From Pseudomonas alliivorans (GTDB lineage: Bacteria; Pseudomonadota; Gammaproteobacteria; Pseudomonadales; Pseudomonadaceae): DNA of 64,000 bases. A program made the position numbers and the translations under genes. Shown one piece after another: positions 42,581 through 51,523 of this stretch (positions within the stretch are counted from its first letter, which is position 1; each line of letters starts with the position of its first letter). The stretch spans positions 248,001 to 312,000 of the forward strand of contig NZ_JAFFZW010000001.1 in NCBI RefSeq assembly GCF_017826695.1. The letters run 5' to 3'. Below the pieces are notes generated by a model that was not told the DNA's origin, ran no database searches, and worked only from the letters and a program-made list of their open reading frames with translations.

Positions 42581-43912
42581 TTATTGAGCGCCAGTCTTGC
42601 CCTGACGCTTGTTGATGGCGTCGATCAGGCGTTTGGCCAGGGCAGGGTAGTCCTCATCGAAGTGATGACCACCGGGCAGCTGGACCGCTTCACCCACCGC
42701 TGTGGTATCGGTGCAACCGCTGTCCTTCTTCTCTTCGATGCCGTAGACGCAGAGCACTTTGGCAGCAGGCAGCTTAGCCATCTCAGGTCCTGTGGTCGCC
42801 TCTTTGCCCGCGTTGCCCAGCCAGCCATCCACGTGAATCTCGAAACTGCCGGAGCGAGCGAATGCCAGCAGGATGATTGCGTCCACACGGTTCTGATCGT
42901 CCGTCGCAAGACGGTTGTAGATCGCAGGCATCACGTCGGCGCCGAACGAGTAACCGGCAAGGATGAAGCGTTTGGTGCCCCATTTCTGACGGTAGTGGTT
43001 CATCAGGTCGGTGAGGTCGATGGCGGTCTGCTCGGGTGTCTTGTGTTCCCAGTAGTAACGCAGCACATCGATGCCGACCACGGGATAGCCCATCTTCGCC
43101 ATGTCGCCCGCCACGACCTTGTCCAGATCGCGCCAGCCGCCGTCACCGGACATGAACAGCGTGACGGTGTCGGATGGTTGGCTGGCCGGTACTTCAACGA
43201 CCGGAATGCCCAGCCCGCCTGCATCGTTTTCGCCCAGCAGCAGGTGGCGCAGTTCGGTGTTCAAAACCTGCGGCAAGGGAATATCGTAATCGCTGATGCT
43301 GGTGTCGGCGTTCGTCTGATCCCGTACGAATGCTGCGCTCGGATCATCCGGCGCGTCATTCCAGGCCGCCAGCCAGTGCCCGTGCGGTGCCTTCTGAGGC
43401 AGCGGCACGTCACAGATGAGTGGCGGCGTGTCGCCTTCATCCACCACCGGTGGCGGATTGGACACGTGCTCCAGGGCGAAGCCTACCGAGATCGCCTGAG
43501 CCTTGTCGTCAGTCTGCCCGGCCAGCCAGCGCCATGCCAGGGTCGCGCCCGGGCCTATCCCGCCCACCACCAGCGCTGGGCCGTCGAGTTTTTCGAGGGC
43601 ACTCTGAAAGGTTTTCTGCTGCATGACGCAATCGTCTTTAGGCAGAACAACCTGAACGATGCGCGCCGAAGCGTCTTTGCTGATGGCCAGCAGTTGCTTG
43701 TCGGTGAGCATCTCCTCGGCGGTAACAGCCAGCGCGATACGGGTCTTGATGCGGGTGGCCGGTGTAACGCTGGTCAACGCGGCCCCGTCATTCAGATTCA
43801 AGTGCTCAAGTGTGGCGGGTGGAGCGGGGCGGCTCCATATCCAGACTCCCAGTGCGACCAAAAGAAGAATTACCAGAGCTGCAAGCAAAAGGCGCCAGGA
43901 GCGTCGAATCAT
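42581..43912 (-). CDS. AcvB/VirJ-type periplasmic aminoacyl-phosphatidylglycerol hydrolase
   Basis: The 443-residue protein has one N-terminal transmembrane anchor (about residues 7-27) and a periplasmic part with a C-terminal alpha/beta-hydrolase domain: nucleophile Ser in FILAGYSFGADVMPA, and His in LPGGHHFDEDYPAL. It belongs to the AcvB/VirJ family. In P. aeruginosa the equivalent gene next to the alanyl-phosphatidylglycerol synthase (PA0919) encodes a hydrolase that removes alanine from the lipid, and AcvB of Agrobacterium acts on lysyl-phosphatidylglycerol. Its ATG overlaps the mprF stop by one base (TAATG), which fits a synthase-hydrolase pair that sets membrane charge. Confidence 0.87.
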   Translation of the reverse strand: MIRRSWRLLLAALVILLLVALGVWIWSRPAPPATLEHLNLNDGAALTSVTPATRIKTRIALAVTAEEMLTDKQLLAISKDASARIVQVVLPKDDCVMQQKTFQSALEKLDGPALVVGGIGPGATLAWRWLAGQTDDKAQAISVGFALEHVSNPPPVVDEGDTPPLICDVPLPQKAPHGHWLAAWNDAPDDPSAAFVRDQTNADTSISDYDIPLPQVLNTELRHLLLGENDAGGLGIPVVEVPASQPSDTVTLFMSGDGGWRDLDKVVAGDMAKMGYPVVGIDVLRYYWEHKTPEQTAIDLTDLMNHYRQKWGTKRFILAGYSFGADVMPAIYNRLATDDQNRVDAIILLAFARSGSFEIHVDGWLGNAGKEATTGPEMAKLPAAKVLCVYGIEEKKDSGCTDTTAVGEAVQLPGGHHFDEDYPALAKRLIDAINKRQGKTGAQ

Positions 43913-46554
43913 TAGCGTTTCACCAATCCAGTCAGACCGCCTGCAATCAGGGCGGCAGTGTCAGCCAGTGCCACGAGCGGATCGAGTCCGGCAGGCACGG
44001 CCATATAACGAGGTTCCCAATCGGGCTGGAACTTGTCCTTGAAGCGGCGCAGCCCCTGGAAGTTGTAGAGCTGTTCTCCACGACGGAAGATCATCGAGCC
44101 CAGACGCTGGGTCAGGGGGGCCCCACGACGCGGCTGCAGGCCGGACAGGGGCACCATACCCAGGCTGAAGCGGGAATAGCCCTGCGCCTTGTAGTGCAGA
44201 ATCAACCCGACCATCATGAATTCCATGGTCAGTTTTGGCGCATCCGGGTGCGAGCGCATCAGGTCCAGGCTGGCCAGTTCGTGGCTGGTGGTTTCCAGCA
44301 GGTTGGAAAACGCCACTGGCTTGCCCTGGAAGTGAACGATCGCAATGCGGAAGTATTTGAGGTACTCGGGGTTGAAGCGTCCCAGCGAGAAGCCTTTCTC
44401 GCGCACGTTCTTGCCGGTCAGCCATGCGTCGGAGATCGCTTTGAGTTCATCGATCGGCGCTTCGCCCTGTTCGTAGATTTCCAGCGAAAGACCATCACGA
44501 CCACCACGGTTCCAGGTGTAGCGCAGGTCCTTCATCTCCTTGCCTTTGGCGTCGATATCGAATTTCAGCAAGTTGACTCTGGCTTCCTCGCCCAGCTTGA
44601 TAGCGGTCAGTCCGATGTCCATGTAGAACGGCAGGTTTTCCGCGCGCACCTGATAGAACACGGGGCGTGCATGGTGAACGTCGCACAGGTCGCGGAATTG
44701 CCAGATCAGCTCGGCACGCTGTTGTGTCGGACCGATAGGGTCATACAGCGCCACCAGACTGCGACCGCGGTGCGAGTACATCAGAAAAGCGTTGCCGGCC
44801 GGGTGAAACAGGATGGCCTTGTCACCGGTCAGCACCAGCCCGCCGTCAGGCTGGCTGGAGGCTTTGAGAATCTCGGCTGCCTTGTCCAGATCGGCTGCAT
44901 CGGGCAGCTTGATGACCGGGCGGGCGGTACGCAGCAGCCAGGTCAGGGAGACCACCACCAGCAGAACCGCGCTGCCCAGCGCCGAGCGCAGGCCGCGAGG
45001 GGCGTCGGCATCCAGCGTGAACTGCCACCACAATTGATGGCTGTAAGGTACGTCCTGATAAGCAAACAGCAGCAGCCAGATCGACGCACCGACCACGCAG
45101 ACACTGGCGATCAGATAGAGCGGCGAGAAGGGTACTTCGAACAGGCGGCTCGGGCGATAGAACGAGCGGCGGAAGGTCATCAGCAAGACAGCAGTGAGCA
45201 GCAGAAGGCTGGCTTCCTCCCAGTCAAAGCCTTTCAGCATCGACAGCACGGCGCCCACCACCAATAGAACCACGGTCAGGATCCACGCAGCGGACAATCG
45301 GCGGCGCAGGCCCTGAGCAAGCAGCAGGCACAGGACGCCCACCAGACTTGCCCCAAAGTGCGACGCGTCGATCAGGCGATGGGGAATCATGAAGCCGACG
45401 TTTTCCAGTCGGGTATCGATTTCAGGGGTGGCACCAGAGAAGAGCAGCACCACCCCCGACAAGAAAACCAGTAGTGCCAGGATCGGTGCCGCCAGACCTG
45501 AAGCGACGCGCATCGCCTGCCGCGTCGGAAGTAATCGCTGAGCTTCGGTGAACAGCAGTGTCAGGCATGCCAGCAGCAGTGGCAGCACGACGTAGATCAG
45601 GCGATACAACAGCAGGGCGGCTGCCAGGGGCGCTGCTCCCAGCTCGTTGGCAAACGCAGCCAGCAGGATCGCTTCAAAGACGCCGACGCCACCGGGAACA
45701 TGGCTGAGTACGCCAGCCGCCAGTGCCAGCAGATAGATCAGCATGAACGCGCCCAACGGTGGCGCCTGGGGCAGCAGCAGGTAAAGCACCAGAGCCGCCG
45801 CCGCCACGTCGAGTGCAGTGATCACCAATTGGATAAGGGTCAGGCGCAGATCTGGAAGGCGCAGGGTGCGACGACCCAGGCGCACAAGAATGTTGTGGGG
45901 GATGTCCTGTTCTGGCATGCGGCGACGATAGATGGCGACCGCCAGGAGAATGCTGCCGACCAACACTGCGGTTGCGATGACCGCGAGCACTTCCACAGGA
46001 AGCTTCAAGGCCAGTGATGCACCGGACAGATTGCTCAGGGTTGCCAGCGCTGCGAGCGGCGGCAGCGCGCAGCCCAGCGAGAGACTGGCGAACACGGTCA
46101 TGCGGGCAATTTCAATCGCGCCGATCCCATGTCGCGAATACAGGCGATAGCGGACCGAGCCACCCGACAGCATCGACAGGCCCACCGCGTTGCCAATCGC
46201 AAACGACGTGAAACCACCGAGGATCAGTGTTTTGGTCGGCAGGTCGACGTTGGCATAGCGACTGGCCGACAACTCGTAACCCATCAGGATGACATAGCCG
46301 ATTATCGCAGCCAGCAAGGCACCGCCCAGAGAGGGCAGGGGCACCGCGAACAGGGAGTCATGCAGCGCATACCAGTCCATTTCGATGAGCATGTGCCGGC
46401 AGGCGATCAGCGCCAGGCCGAACAGCAACAGCATCACAGCCAGCCCGATAGGCTGGCGATACTTGCTCAGCAACTCGCGCCAGTTCAGGCGTGCGGGTTT
46501 GCCAGGTTGATCGGCATTTACTGCTTCATTGGAATCTGACGTGTTGTCGCGCAT
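43912..46554 (-). CDS. mprF: aminoacyl-phosphatidylglycerol synthase/flippase MprF (probably alanyl-specific)
   Basis: MprF moves an amino acid from aminoacyl-tRNA onto phosphatidylglycerol and flips the product outward, reducing the negative charge of the membrane and raising resistance to cationic peptides. The 880-residue protein (ATG at 46554 after AAGGAG; a TTG one codon earlier also fits) has an N-terminal flippase part with about 14 transmembrane helices and a C-terminal cytosolic DUF2156 synthase domain from about residue 540 (PDGGLVLTGDKAILFHPAGNAFLMY, then KLTMEFMMVGLILHYKAQGY and FSLGMVPLSGL). Its P. aeruginosa relative of nearly the same length makes alanyl-PG; substrate choice here is inferred from that. 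Confidence 0.93.
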   Translation of the reverse strand: MRDNTSDSNEAVNADQPGKPARLNWRELLSKYRQPIGLAVMLLLFGLALIACRHMLIEMDWYALHDSLFAVPLPSLGGALLAAIIGYVILMGYELSASRYANVDLPTKTLILGGFTSFAIGNAVGLSMLSGGSVRYRLYSRHGIGAIEIARMTVFASLSLGCALPPLAALATLSNLSGASLALKLPVEVLAVIATAVLVGSILLAVAIYRRRMPEQDIPHNILVRLGRRTLRLPDLRLTLIQLVITALDVAAAALVLYLLLPQAPPLGAFMLIYLLALAAGVLSHVPGGVGVFEAILLAAFANELGAAPLAAALLLYRLIYVVLPLLLACLTLLFTEAQRLLPTRQAMRVASGLAAPILALLVFLSGVVLLFSGATPEIDTRLENVGFMIPHRLIDASHFGASLVGVLCLLLAQGLRRRLSAAWILTVVLLVVGAVLSMLKGFDWEEASLLLLTAVLLMTFRRSFYRPSRLFEVPFSPLYLIASVCVVGASIWLLLFAYQDVPYSHQLWWQFTLDADAPRGLRSALGSAVLLVVVSLTWLLRTARPVIKLPDAADLDKAAEILKASSQPDGGLVLTGDKAILFHPAGNAFLMYSHRGRSLVALYDPIGPTQQRAELIWQFRDLCDVHHARPVFYQVRAENLPFYMDIGLTAIKLGEEARVNLLKFDIDAKGKEMKDLRYTWNRGGRDGLSLEIYEQGEAPIDELKAISDAWLTGKNVREKGFSLGRFNPEYLKYFRIAIVHFQGKPVAFSNLLETTSHELASLDLMRSHPDAPKLTMEFMMVGLILHYKAQGYSRFSLGMVPLSGLQPRRGAPLTQRLGSMIFRRGEQLYNFQGLRRFKDKFQPDWEPRYMAVPAGLDPLVALADTAALIAGGLTGLVKR

Positions 46555-46867
46555 CAATCACTCCTTGGATCGTGCGCGACAGGATGGAGGTATACAGCCA
46601 AGTTACCAATCCCTACGCAAAAAATATTTCAGGATGTTAGCGCGTCAACGCCTAACGAGCGAATAGCGAATAGACCGGGTCGCCGCTGTTCAGCCGTGAT
46701 TCAGGTCTGATTCAGCTTAGCTATAAGCCTATCGGCAGGATGTGAAAAAACTGTCGCAAATGGAAACATTGCGTGACGGCAGTGATGATAGGGCTTCAGC
46801 GCCTGGACAAAATAGTCTTTTTTGTCAGACAGTTACGGGTGATGCGAGAGGGTTTTTCATCAGGCAC
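46555..46867. other. gene-free interval between mprF and the tRNA genes
   Basis: About 310 bases upstream of mprF that should hold its promoter on the minus strand. I see a short tandem repeat (GCGAATAGCGAATA near 46659) and AT-rich stretches, but no promoter pair or known binding site that I can support. No open frame here is family-like. Confidence 0.4.
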
Positions 46868-46893
46868 AAAAAAAGCCGCTCTTTCGAGCAGCC
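46868..46893 (-). terminator. terminator of the first tRNA-fMet gene
   Basis: Read on the minus strand, the stem pairs GCTGCTC with GAGCGGC (one A-C mismatch, GAAA loop), followed by a U run. It starts 13 bases after the tRNA CCA end. The same fold with base-pair changes that keep pairing lies after the second copy. Confidence 0.85.
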
Positions 46894-46905
46894 TTCTTTG
46901 ATGTT

Positions 46906-46982
<77 letters not shown>

Positions 46983-46995
46983 TCTGTGTGGCGGC

Positions 46996-47023
46996 ATTCT
47001 ACAGCCGAACGCAAAAGTGTCAA
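46996..47023 (-). promoter_or_regulatory. promoter of tRNA-fMet copy 1
   Basis: On the minus strand TTGACA (47023-47018) and TAGAAT (47001-46996) are separated by 16 bases, a near-consensus sigma-70 promoter ending 13 bases before the tRNA 5' end. Confidence 0.88.
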
Positions 47024-47140
47024 CCCTTAATGCTGGAAAGCTGAAAATAACCTCGCGTCATGCTTCTATCCACGAAGGCATCCAACTTTGGCTCGGTCCT
47101 TCTATATAGAAGCACGCGTCGATGCTTTATGAGTGCGCAC

Positions 47141-47166
47141 AAAAAAGGCCACTCTTTCGAGTAGCC
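47141..47166 (-). terminator. terminator of the second tRNA-fMet gene
   Basis: Minus-strand stem GGCTACTC with GAGTGGCC around a GAAA loop, followed by a U run, 13 bases after the tRNA end. Compared with copy 1 the G-C pair is replaced by an A-T pair at the same place while the A-C mismatch is kept. Confidence 0.85.
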
Positions 47167-47178
47167 TTTCTTGATGTT

Positions 47179-47255
<77 letters not shown>

Positions 47256-47268
47256 TCTGTGTGACGGC

Positions 47269-47296
47269 ATTCTACAGAGAGTTGTCGGGGTGTCAA
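47269..47296 (-). promoter_or_regulatory. promoter of tRNA-fMet copy 2
   Basis: Minus-strand TTGACA (47296-47291) and TAGAAT (47274-47269) with a 16-base spacer. The boxes equal those of copy 1 while most of the spacer differs. Confidence 0.88.
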
Positions 47297-47516
47297 TGAT
47301 TAGTTTTAGAAAAGTGCTTTTCCTTCAATTGGTTAGCGAGGCGAAGCGAATGAGTGAAGGACCTTTGGCGCCCGGCCCGTCGGGCTTCAGGTGGCGTTCA
47401 CGCTTAAAAAAGGGCGTAAACGCTGCCTTTTCATCTGGCATTTTGAGGACGAGCGTGTCACCTGTTGATAGCAGTGAGATACTGCGTGGCCATGGATATC
47501 AAAACTTCATCAGGTC

Positions 47517-48578
47517 ATGACGCAGCGCAAAATCATCCACATCGACTGTGACTGCTTTTACGCAGCCATCGAAATGCGCGACGACCCGAGTCTGGCAGCC
47601 AAGCCCCTGGCGGTAGGAGGCTCGGCAGAACGGCGAGGTGTTATCGCCACCTGTAACTACGAGGCACGTGCGTATGGCGTGCGTTCTGCCATGTCTTCTC
47701 GACATGCCCTCAAGCTTTGTCCGGACCTGACCATCGTCAAGCCGCGCATGGATGCCTATAAAGAAGCGTCGAAGGAAATCCAGACGATATTTCGTGATTA
47801 CACCGACCTGATCGAGCCGCTGTCTCTGGATGAGGCGTTTTTGGACGTCTCCGATTCGAGCCATTTTTCCGGGAGTGCAACGCGCATCGCCCAGGATATT
47901 CGGCGAAGGGTCTCCAATCAGCTGCACATCACCGTGTCGGCGGGTGTTGCGCCCAACAAGTTTCTGGCCAAAATCGCCAGCGACTGGAAAAAGCCGAATG
48001 GGCTGTTTGTCATTACCCCGGATCAGGTCGAAGACTTTGTCGCATTACTGCCAGTCAATAAGCTGCACGGGGTGGGCAAGGTCACTGCCGACAAGCTGGG
48101 CCGTTTGGGGATTGTCGACTGCGCGGATCTGCGCAGTCGTAGCAAGCTGGCGCTGGTGCGCGAGTTCGGCAGTTTTGGCGAAAGGCTCTGGAGTCTTGCG
48201 CATGGCATCGATGACCGGCCTGTGCAGAATGACAGTCGGCGTCAGTCGGTCAGTGTCGAGAATACGTACGAGAAGGATCTGCCCGATCTGGCCAGTTGCC
48301 TGGAAAAGCTGCCTGCCTTGCTGGAAACACTGACCCATCGCATGGCCCGAATGGAAGGCCAGTACCGTCCAGGCAAACCCTTCGTCAAAGTGAAATTCCA
48401 TGACTTCACTCAGACCACGCTGGAGCAGACTGGCGCTGGCAGGGATCTGGGCAGTTATGAACAGTTATTGGCGCAGGCCTTCGCGCGGGGAGGAAAGCCG
48501 GTTCGGCTGCTGGGTGTGGGTGTGCGCCTGCACGACTTGCGTTCAGCCCACGAGCAGCTGGAACTGTTTAAGCGGTAA
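47517..48578 (+). CDS. dinB: DNA polymerase IV
   Basis: DinB is a Y-family translesion polymerase that copies past minor-groove adducts and adds mutations under stress. The 353-residue protein has the catalytic acidic residues in HIDCDCFYAAIE and SLDEAFLDVS, the steric-gate Phe/Tyr segment (CFYA), a helix-hairpin-helix thumb (VNKLHGVGKVTADKLGRLGI), the little-finger domain and a C-terminal beta-clamp motif (QLELF). No exact LexA box is present upstream, where the nearest match, CTGTTGATAGCAGTGA, is poor. The gene stands alone next to the tRNA genes. Confidence 0.96.
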   Translation: MTQRKIIHIDCDCFYAAIEMRDDPSLAAKPLAVGGSAERRGVIATCNYEARAYGVRSAMSSRHALKLCPDLTIVKPRMDAYKEASKEIQTIFRDYTDLIEPLSLDEAFLDVSDSSHFSGSATRIAQDIRRRVSNQLHITVSAGVAPNKFLAKIASDWKKPNGLFVITPDQVEDFVALLPVNKLHGVGKVTADKLGRLGIVDCADLRSRSKLALVREFGSFGERLWSLAHGIDDRPVQNDSRRQSVSVENTYEKDLPDLASCLEKLPALLETLTHRMARMEGQYRPGKPFVKVKFHDFTQTTLEQTGAGRDLGSYEQLLAQAFARGGKPVRLLGVGVRLHDLRSAHEQLELFKR

Positions 48579-48611
48579 CAGGCGGCTCCGCAGGATTGCG
48601 GAGCCTGATGC

Positions 48612-49568
48612 TCATGGCGTTTCTGCGGGAACCGCAACCAGACGACCTGCATCCTTGGCGAGGGACTTCAGAAACTCATTCTGCAGTTGTGGATCGTTGC
48701 GAGTCAGTTCGATGAGGCTCTGTTCCAGTTCGCTGGCTTCTTCTTCGAGACCAAGGTCCGACAGACGCTTGACCCGATGCACCCACTGGCTCACTTCATC
48801 ATCTTCCAGATCGTCGTAGATCAACGCATGCGCTTCCAGTAATTTTCCGCGCAATGAATGGCTGATTGGCAGGCTCGCATTGGCGTGTGCGTTGTCCTGT
48901 TCGTCTTCGACATTGATGTAAAGACGAGTGACGCGGCTCAGGTCCTGCTCTGCGAACGGGCTGTCCAGCAGGTTGAGCCTCAGTACGCCGTTGCGGTCAG
49001 TGGCCATCTCGTGGGTTTCGTTACCCGCCTTGACCATTACCGAGCGCTCGTTCCACGGCAGTGTGGAGTTCTCGATGCGCTTGTCCTTCTGGACCTCATC
49101 GATACCTGCCAGGTTTTGCTGAGCACGTCCGTGAGAGGGCGCGTTCATGAACGGGTTCATTCCGGCGACACCGTAGCTGATCCAGTCCTTGGTCACACTT
49201 TCCGGCAGACTGCCCAATGCGAAGACGTTGACCACGTTGGCGCCCACGCCCGCCACGACCGCGACTGCGCCCAACGGAATTTCATAGATCTCCCGCCAGG
49301 GCTGATAGGGCGTATAGCGATCATAATGACGCGTGACTTCAAAGTCGGTTACTTCAAACGACTTGTGCTCGTGGATGCGCACGCGACGTTGAGGCAACTC
49401 CAGTGTCTTGGGTTCGCCGATGTCGACCTGCAAGGTGTGCTCAAGCAATTTTCGCTCGACACGTTCCTCATGTTCGCTGCGCTGCGACAACTGATTGGCA
49501 CAGCCGCCGACGAGGAAAGTGCCGCAGAGAACGGCACTGCCGAGGCTTAGGGTGCTTCGTTTGAGCAT
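48612..49568 (-). CDS. lipoprotein of unknown function
   Basis: The product is 318 residues from the ATG at 49568. It has a type II signal peptide with lipobox LVGGC (acylated Cys23) and Ala-Asn after the Cys, which predicts the outer membrane. The middle has a hydrophobic, Gly/Val-rich stretch (IPLGAVAVVAGVGANVVNVFALGSLP, about residues 103-128) that could be a membrane hairpin. The C-terminal third is helical and acidic (HALIYDDLEDDEVSQWVHRVKRLSDLGLEEEASELEQSLIEL). I do not recognise the family. It converges on dinB and lies downstream of proS on the same strand. Confidence 0.75.
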   Translation of the reverse strand: MLKRSTLSLGSAVLCGTFLVGGCANQLSQRSEHEERVERKLLEHTLQVDIGEPKTLELPQRRVRIHEHKSFEVTDFEVTRHYDRYTPYQPWREIYEIPLGAVAVVAGVGANVVNVFALGSLPESVTKDWISYGVAGMNPFMNAPSHGRAQQNLAGIDEVQKDKRIENSTLPWNERSVMVKAGNETHEMATDRNGVLRLNLLDSPFAEQDLSRVTRLYINVEDEQDNAHANASLPISHSLRGKLLEAHALIYDDLEDDEVSQWVHRVKRLSDLGLEEEASELEQSLIELTRNDPQLQNEFLKSLAKDAGRLVAVPAETP

Positions 49569-49636
49569 GGGATCTCTTGATGCGGATGGGGCCTGTGATG
49601 AGTGGCGCACCGACCGATGTCGATGCGCCTTTTGAC

Positions 49637-51352
49637 TCAGCGTTTCACGCGGCCCTGGATGAACGACAGCACGTCAGCAACTGCAATGGCTTGCGGTTGC
49701 GACTCGGTACGGCTCTTGTATTCCAGATTCCCTTCGGCCAGACCGCGATCACTGACCACGATGCGATGCGGGATGCCGATCAGTTCCATGTCTGCGAACT
49801 TGATGCCGGGGCTGGTTTTCTTGTCGCGGTCATCAAGCAGCACTTCAAAACCGGCGGCTTTCAGTTCGGCGTACAGCTTGTCTGTCGCTTCACGCACGGC
49901 GTCGGTTTCGTAGCGCAGCGGGATCAGGGCGATCTGGAAGGGCGCCAGTGTGTCGTTCCAGATAATGCCGTTCTCGTCGCTGTTCTGTTCGATGGCTGCG
50001 GCAACCACGCGGGATACGCCAATGCCGTAGCAACCCATGGACAGGTTGACCGGCTTGCCGTTCTCGCCCAGGACCTGGCACTTCATGGCTTCACTGTATT
50101 TGGTGCCCAGCTGGAAGATATGGCCGACTTCGATGCCACGCTTGATTTCCAGCGTGCCCTTGCCATCCGGGCTCGGATCACCTGCAACCACGTTGCGCAG
50201 ATCGGCAACGGCCGGAACCGGCAGGTCGCGCTCCCAGTTGACGCCGAAGTAGTGCTTGTCATCGATATTGGCTCCGACACCGAAATCGCTCATCAGCGCG
50301 ACCGAGCGATCGATGATGCAAGGCAGTGGCAGGTTGAGCGGGCCCAGTGAGCCTGCGCCTGCACCAATGGCGTCACGCAGTTCGGCTTCGGACGCCATCA
50401 CCAAAGGGTCTGCGACCTGCTCCAGTTTGGTGGCCTTGATTTCGTTGAGTTCGTGGTCGCCACGAATGATCAGCGCCACCAGCTTGCCTTCTTCGGCGGC
50501 ATGCACCACGAGCGTCTTGACGGTCTTTTCGATCGGCAGATTGAAGCCTTCTACCAGTTGCGCGATGGTCTTGGTGTTCGGCGTGTCGACCAGACGCAGC
50601 TCTTCAGTCGGGGCGGGGCGCGATGTTTCGCGTGGAACGGCTTCGGCTTTTTCAATGTTGGCCGCGTAGTCGGAGCCATCGCTGAACACGATGTCGTCTT
50701 CGCCGGACTCGGCCAATACGTGGAACTCGTGGGAACCTGCGCCACCGATCGAACCGTTGTCCGCCTCGACCGGACGGAATTTCAGGCCCAGGCGGGTAAA
50801 GATATTGCTGTAAGCCTGATGCATGCGGTCGTAGGTTTCCTGCAGCGACGCATGATCGGCGTGGAACGAGTAGGCGTCCTTCATGACGAACTCGCGACCG
50901 CGCATCAGGCCGAAGCGTGGGCGGATCTCGTCACGGAATTTTGTCTGGATCTGGTACAGGTTGATCGGCAGCTGCTTATAGCTGTTCAACTCGTTGCGGG
51001 CCAGATCGGTGATGACTTCTTCGTGGGTCGGGCCCAAGCAGAAATCACGGTTGTGGCGGTCGACCAGACGCATCAGTTCGGGGCCGTACTGCACCCAGCG
51101 GCCGGACTCCTGCCACAGTTCTGCGGGTTGAATACCCGGCATCAGGATTTCGAGTGCGCCTGCAGCGTCCATTTCCTCACGAACGATGGCTTCTACCTTA
51201 CGCAGCACGCGCAGGCCCATCGGCAGCCATGTGTACAGGCCGGAGGCGAGCTTGCGGATCATACCGGCGCGCAGCATCAGCTGATGGCTGACCACGACCG
51301 CATCGGAAGGGGTTTCTTTCTGTGTGGCGAGCAAAAATTGACTGGTGCGCAT
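49637..51352 (-). CDS. proS: prolyl-tRNA synthetase
   Basis: ProS charges tRNA-Pro. The 571-residue protein is of the bacterial type with a class II catalytic core (motif 1 near [41 protein letters not shown]; motif 2 in [28 protein letters not shown]), an editing INS domain in the middle (about residues 225-400, removing Ala mischarged to tRNA-Pro), motif 3 in [15 protein letters not shown], and a C-terminal anticodon domain. Lengths and motifs are complete. It precedes the unknown lipoprotein by 69 bases on the same strand. Confidence 0.98.
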   Translation of the reverse strand: MRTSQFLLATQKETPSDAVVVSHQLMLRAGMIRKLASGLYTWLPMGLRVLRKVEAIVREEMDAAGALEILMPGIQPAELWQESGRWVQYGPELMRLVDRHNRDFCLGPTHEEVITDLARNELNSYKQLPINLYQIQTKFRDEIRPRFGLMRGREFVMKDAYSFHADHASLQETYDRMHQAYSNIFTRLGLKFRPVEADNGSIGGAGSHEFHVLAESGEDDIVFSDGSDYAANIEKAEAVPRETSRPAPTEELRLVDTPNTKTIAQLVEGFNLPIEKTVKTLVVHAAEEGKLVALIIRGDHELNEIKATKLEQVADPLVMASEAELRDAIGAGAGSLGPLNLPLPCIIDRSVALMSDFGVGANIDDKHYFGVNWERDLPVPAVADLRNVVAGDPSPDGKGTLEIKRGIEVGHIFQLGTKYSEAMKCQVLGENGKPVNLSMGCYGIGVSRVVAAAIEQNSDENGIIWNDTLAPFQIALIPLRYETDAVREATDKLYAELKAAGFEVLLDDRDKKTSPGIKFADMELIGIPHRIVVSDRGLAEGNLEYKSRTESQPQAIAVADVLSFIQGRVKR

Positions 51353-51471
51353 GGTTGGCCGTTGTCGGTTGCTGAGACTGGAAATGACTCGGGATTGTAC
51401 GGTGATGTGCCGGTGGCGTACAGGGCAGGGCGGTCCTTCGGGTTGTGCGGCCGAGCTTTCGCGCAGGTAAG

Positions 51472-51498
51472 AAAAAGCCCGGCATGGGCCGGGCTTTT
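51472..51498 (-). terminator. terminator of the oprD-family gene
   Basis: GCCCGGC / GCCGGGC with an A run on one side and T run on the other lies 26 bases beyond the porin stop on the minus strand and before proS. Confidence 0.85.
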
Positions 51499-51523
51499 CG
51501 TATTGCCGAGTGCAGAACCGTGA

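Noticed and set aside
43810..45267. A 485-codon plus-strand frame antisense to mprF
   Set aside because: Gln/His/Arg-rich composition is typical of the reverse strand of a membrane protein gene; no domain is visible.
47461..47516. A LexA box upstream of dinB (CTGTTGATAGCAGTGA)
   Set aside because: The second half-site does not match ACAG, so SOS control of dinB cannot be claimed from sequence.
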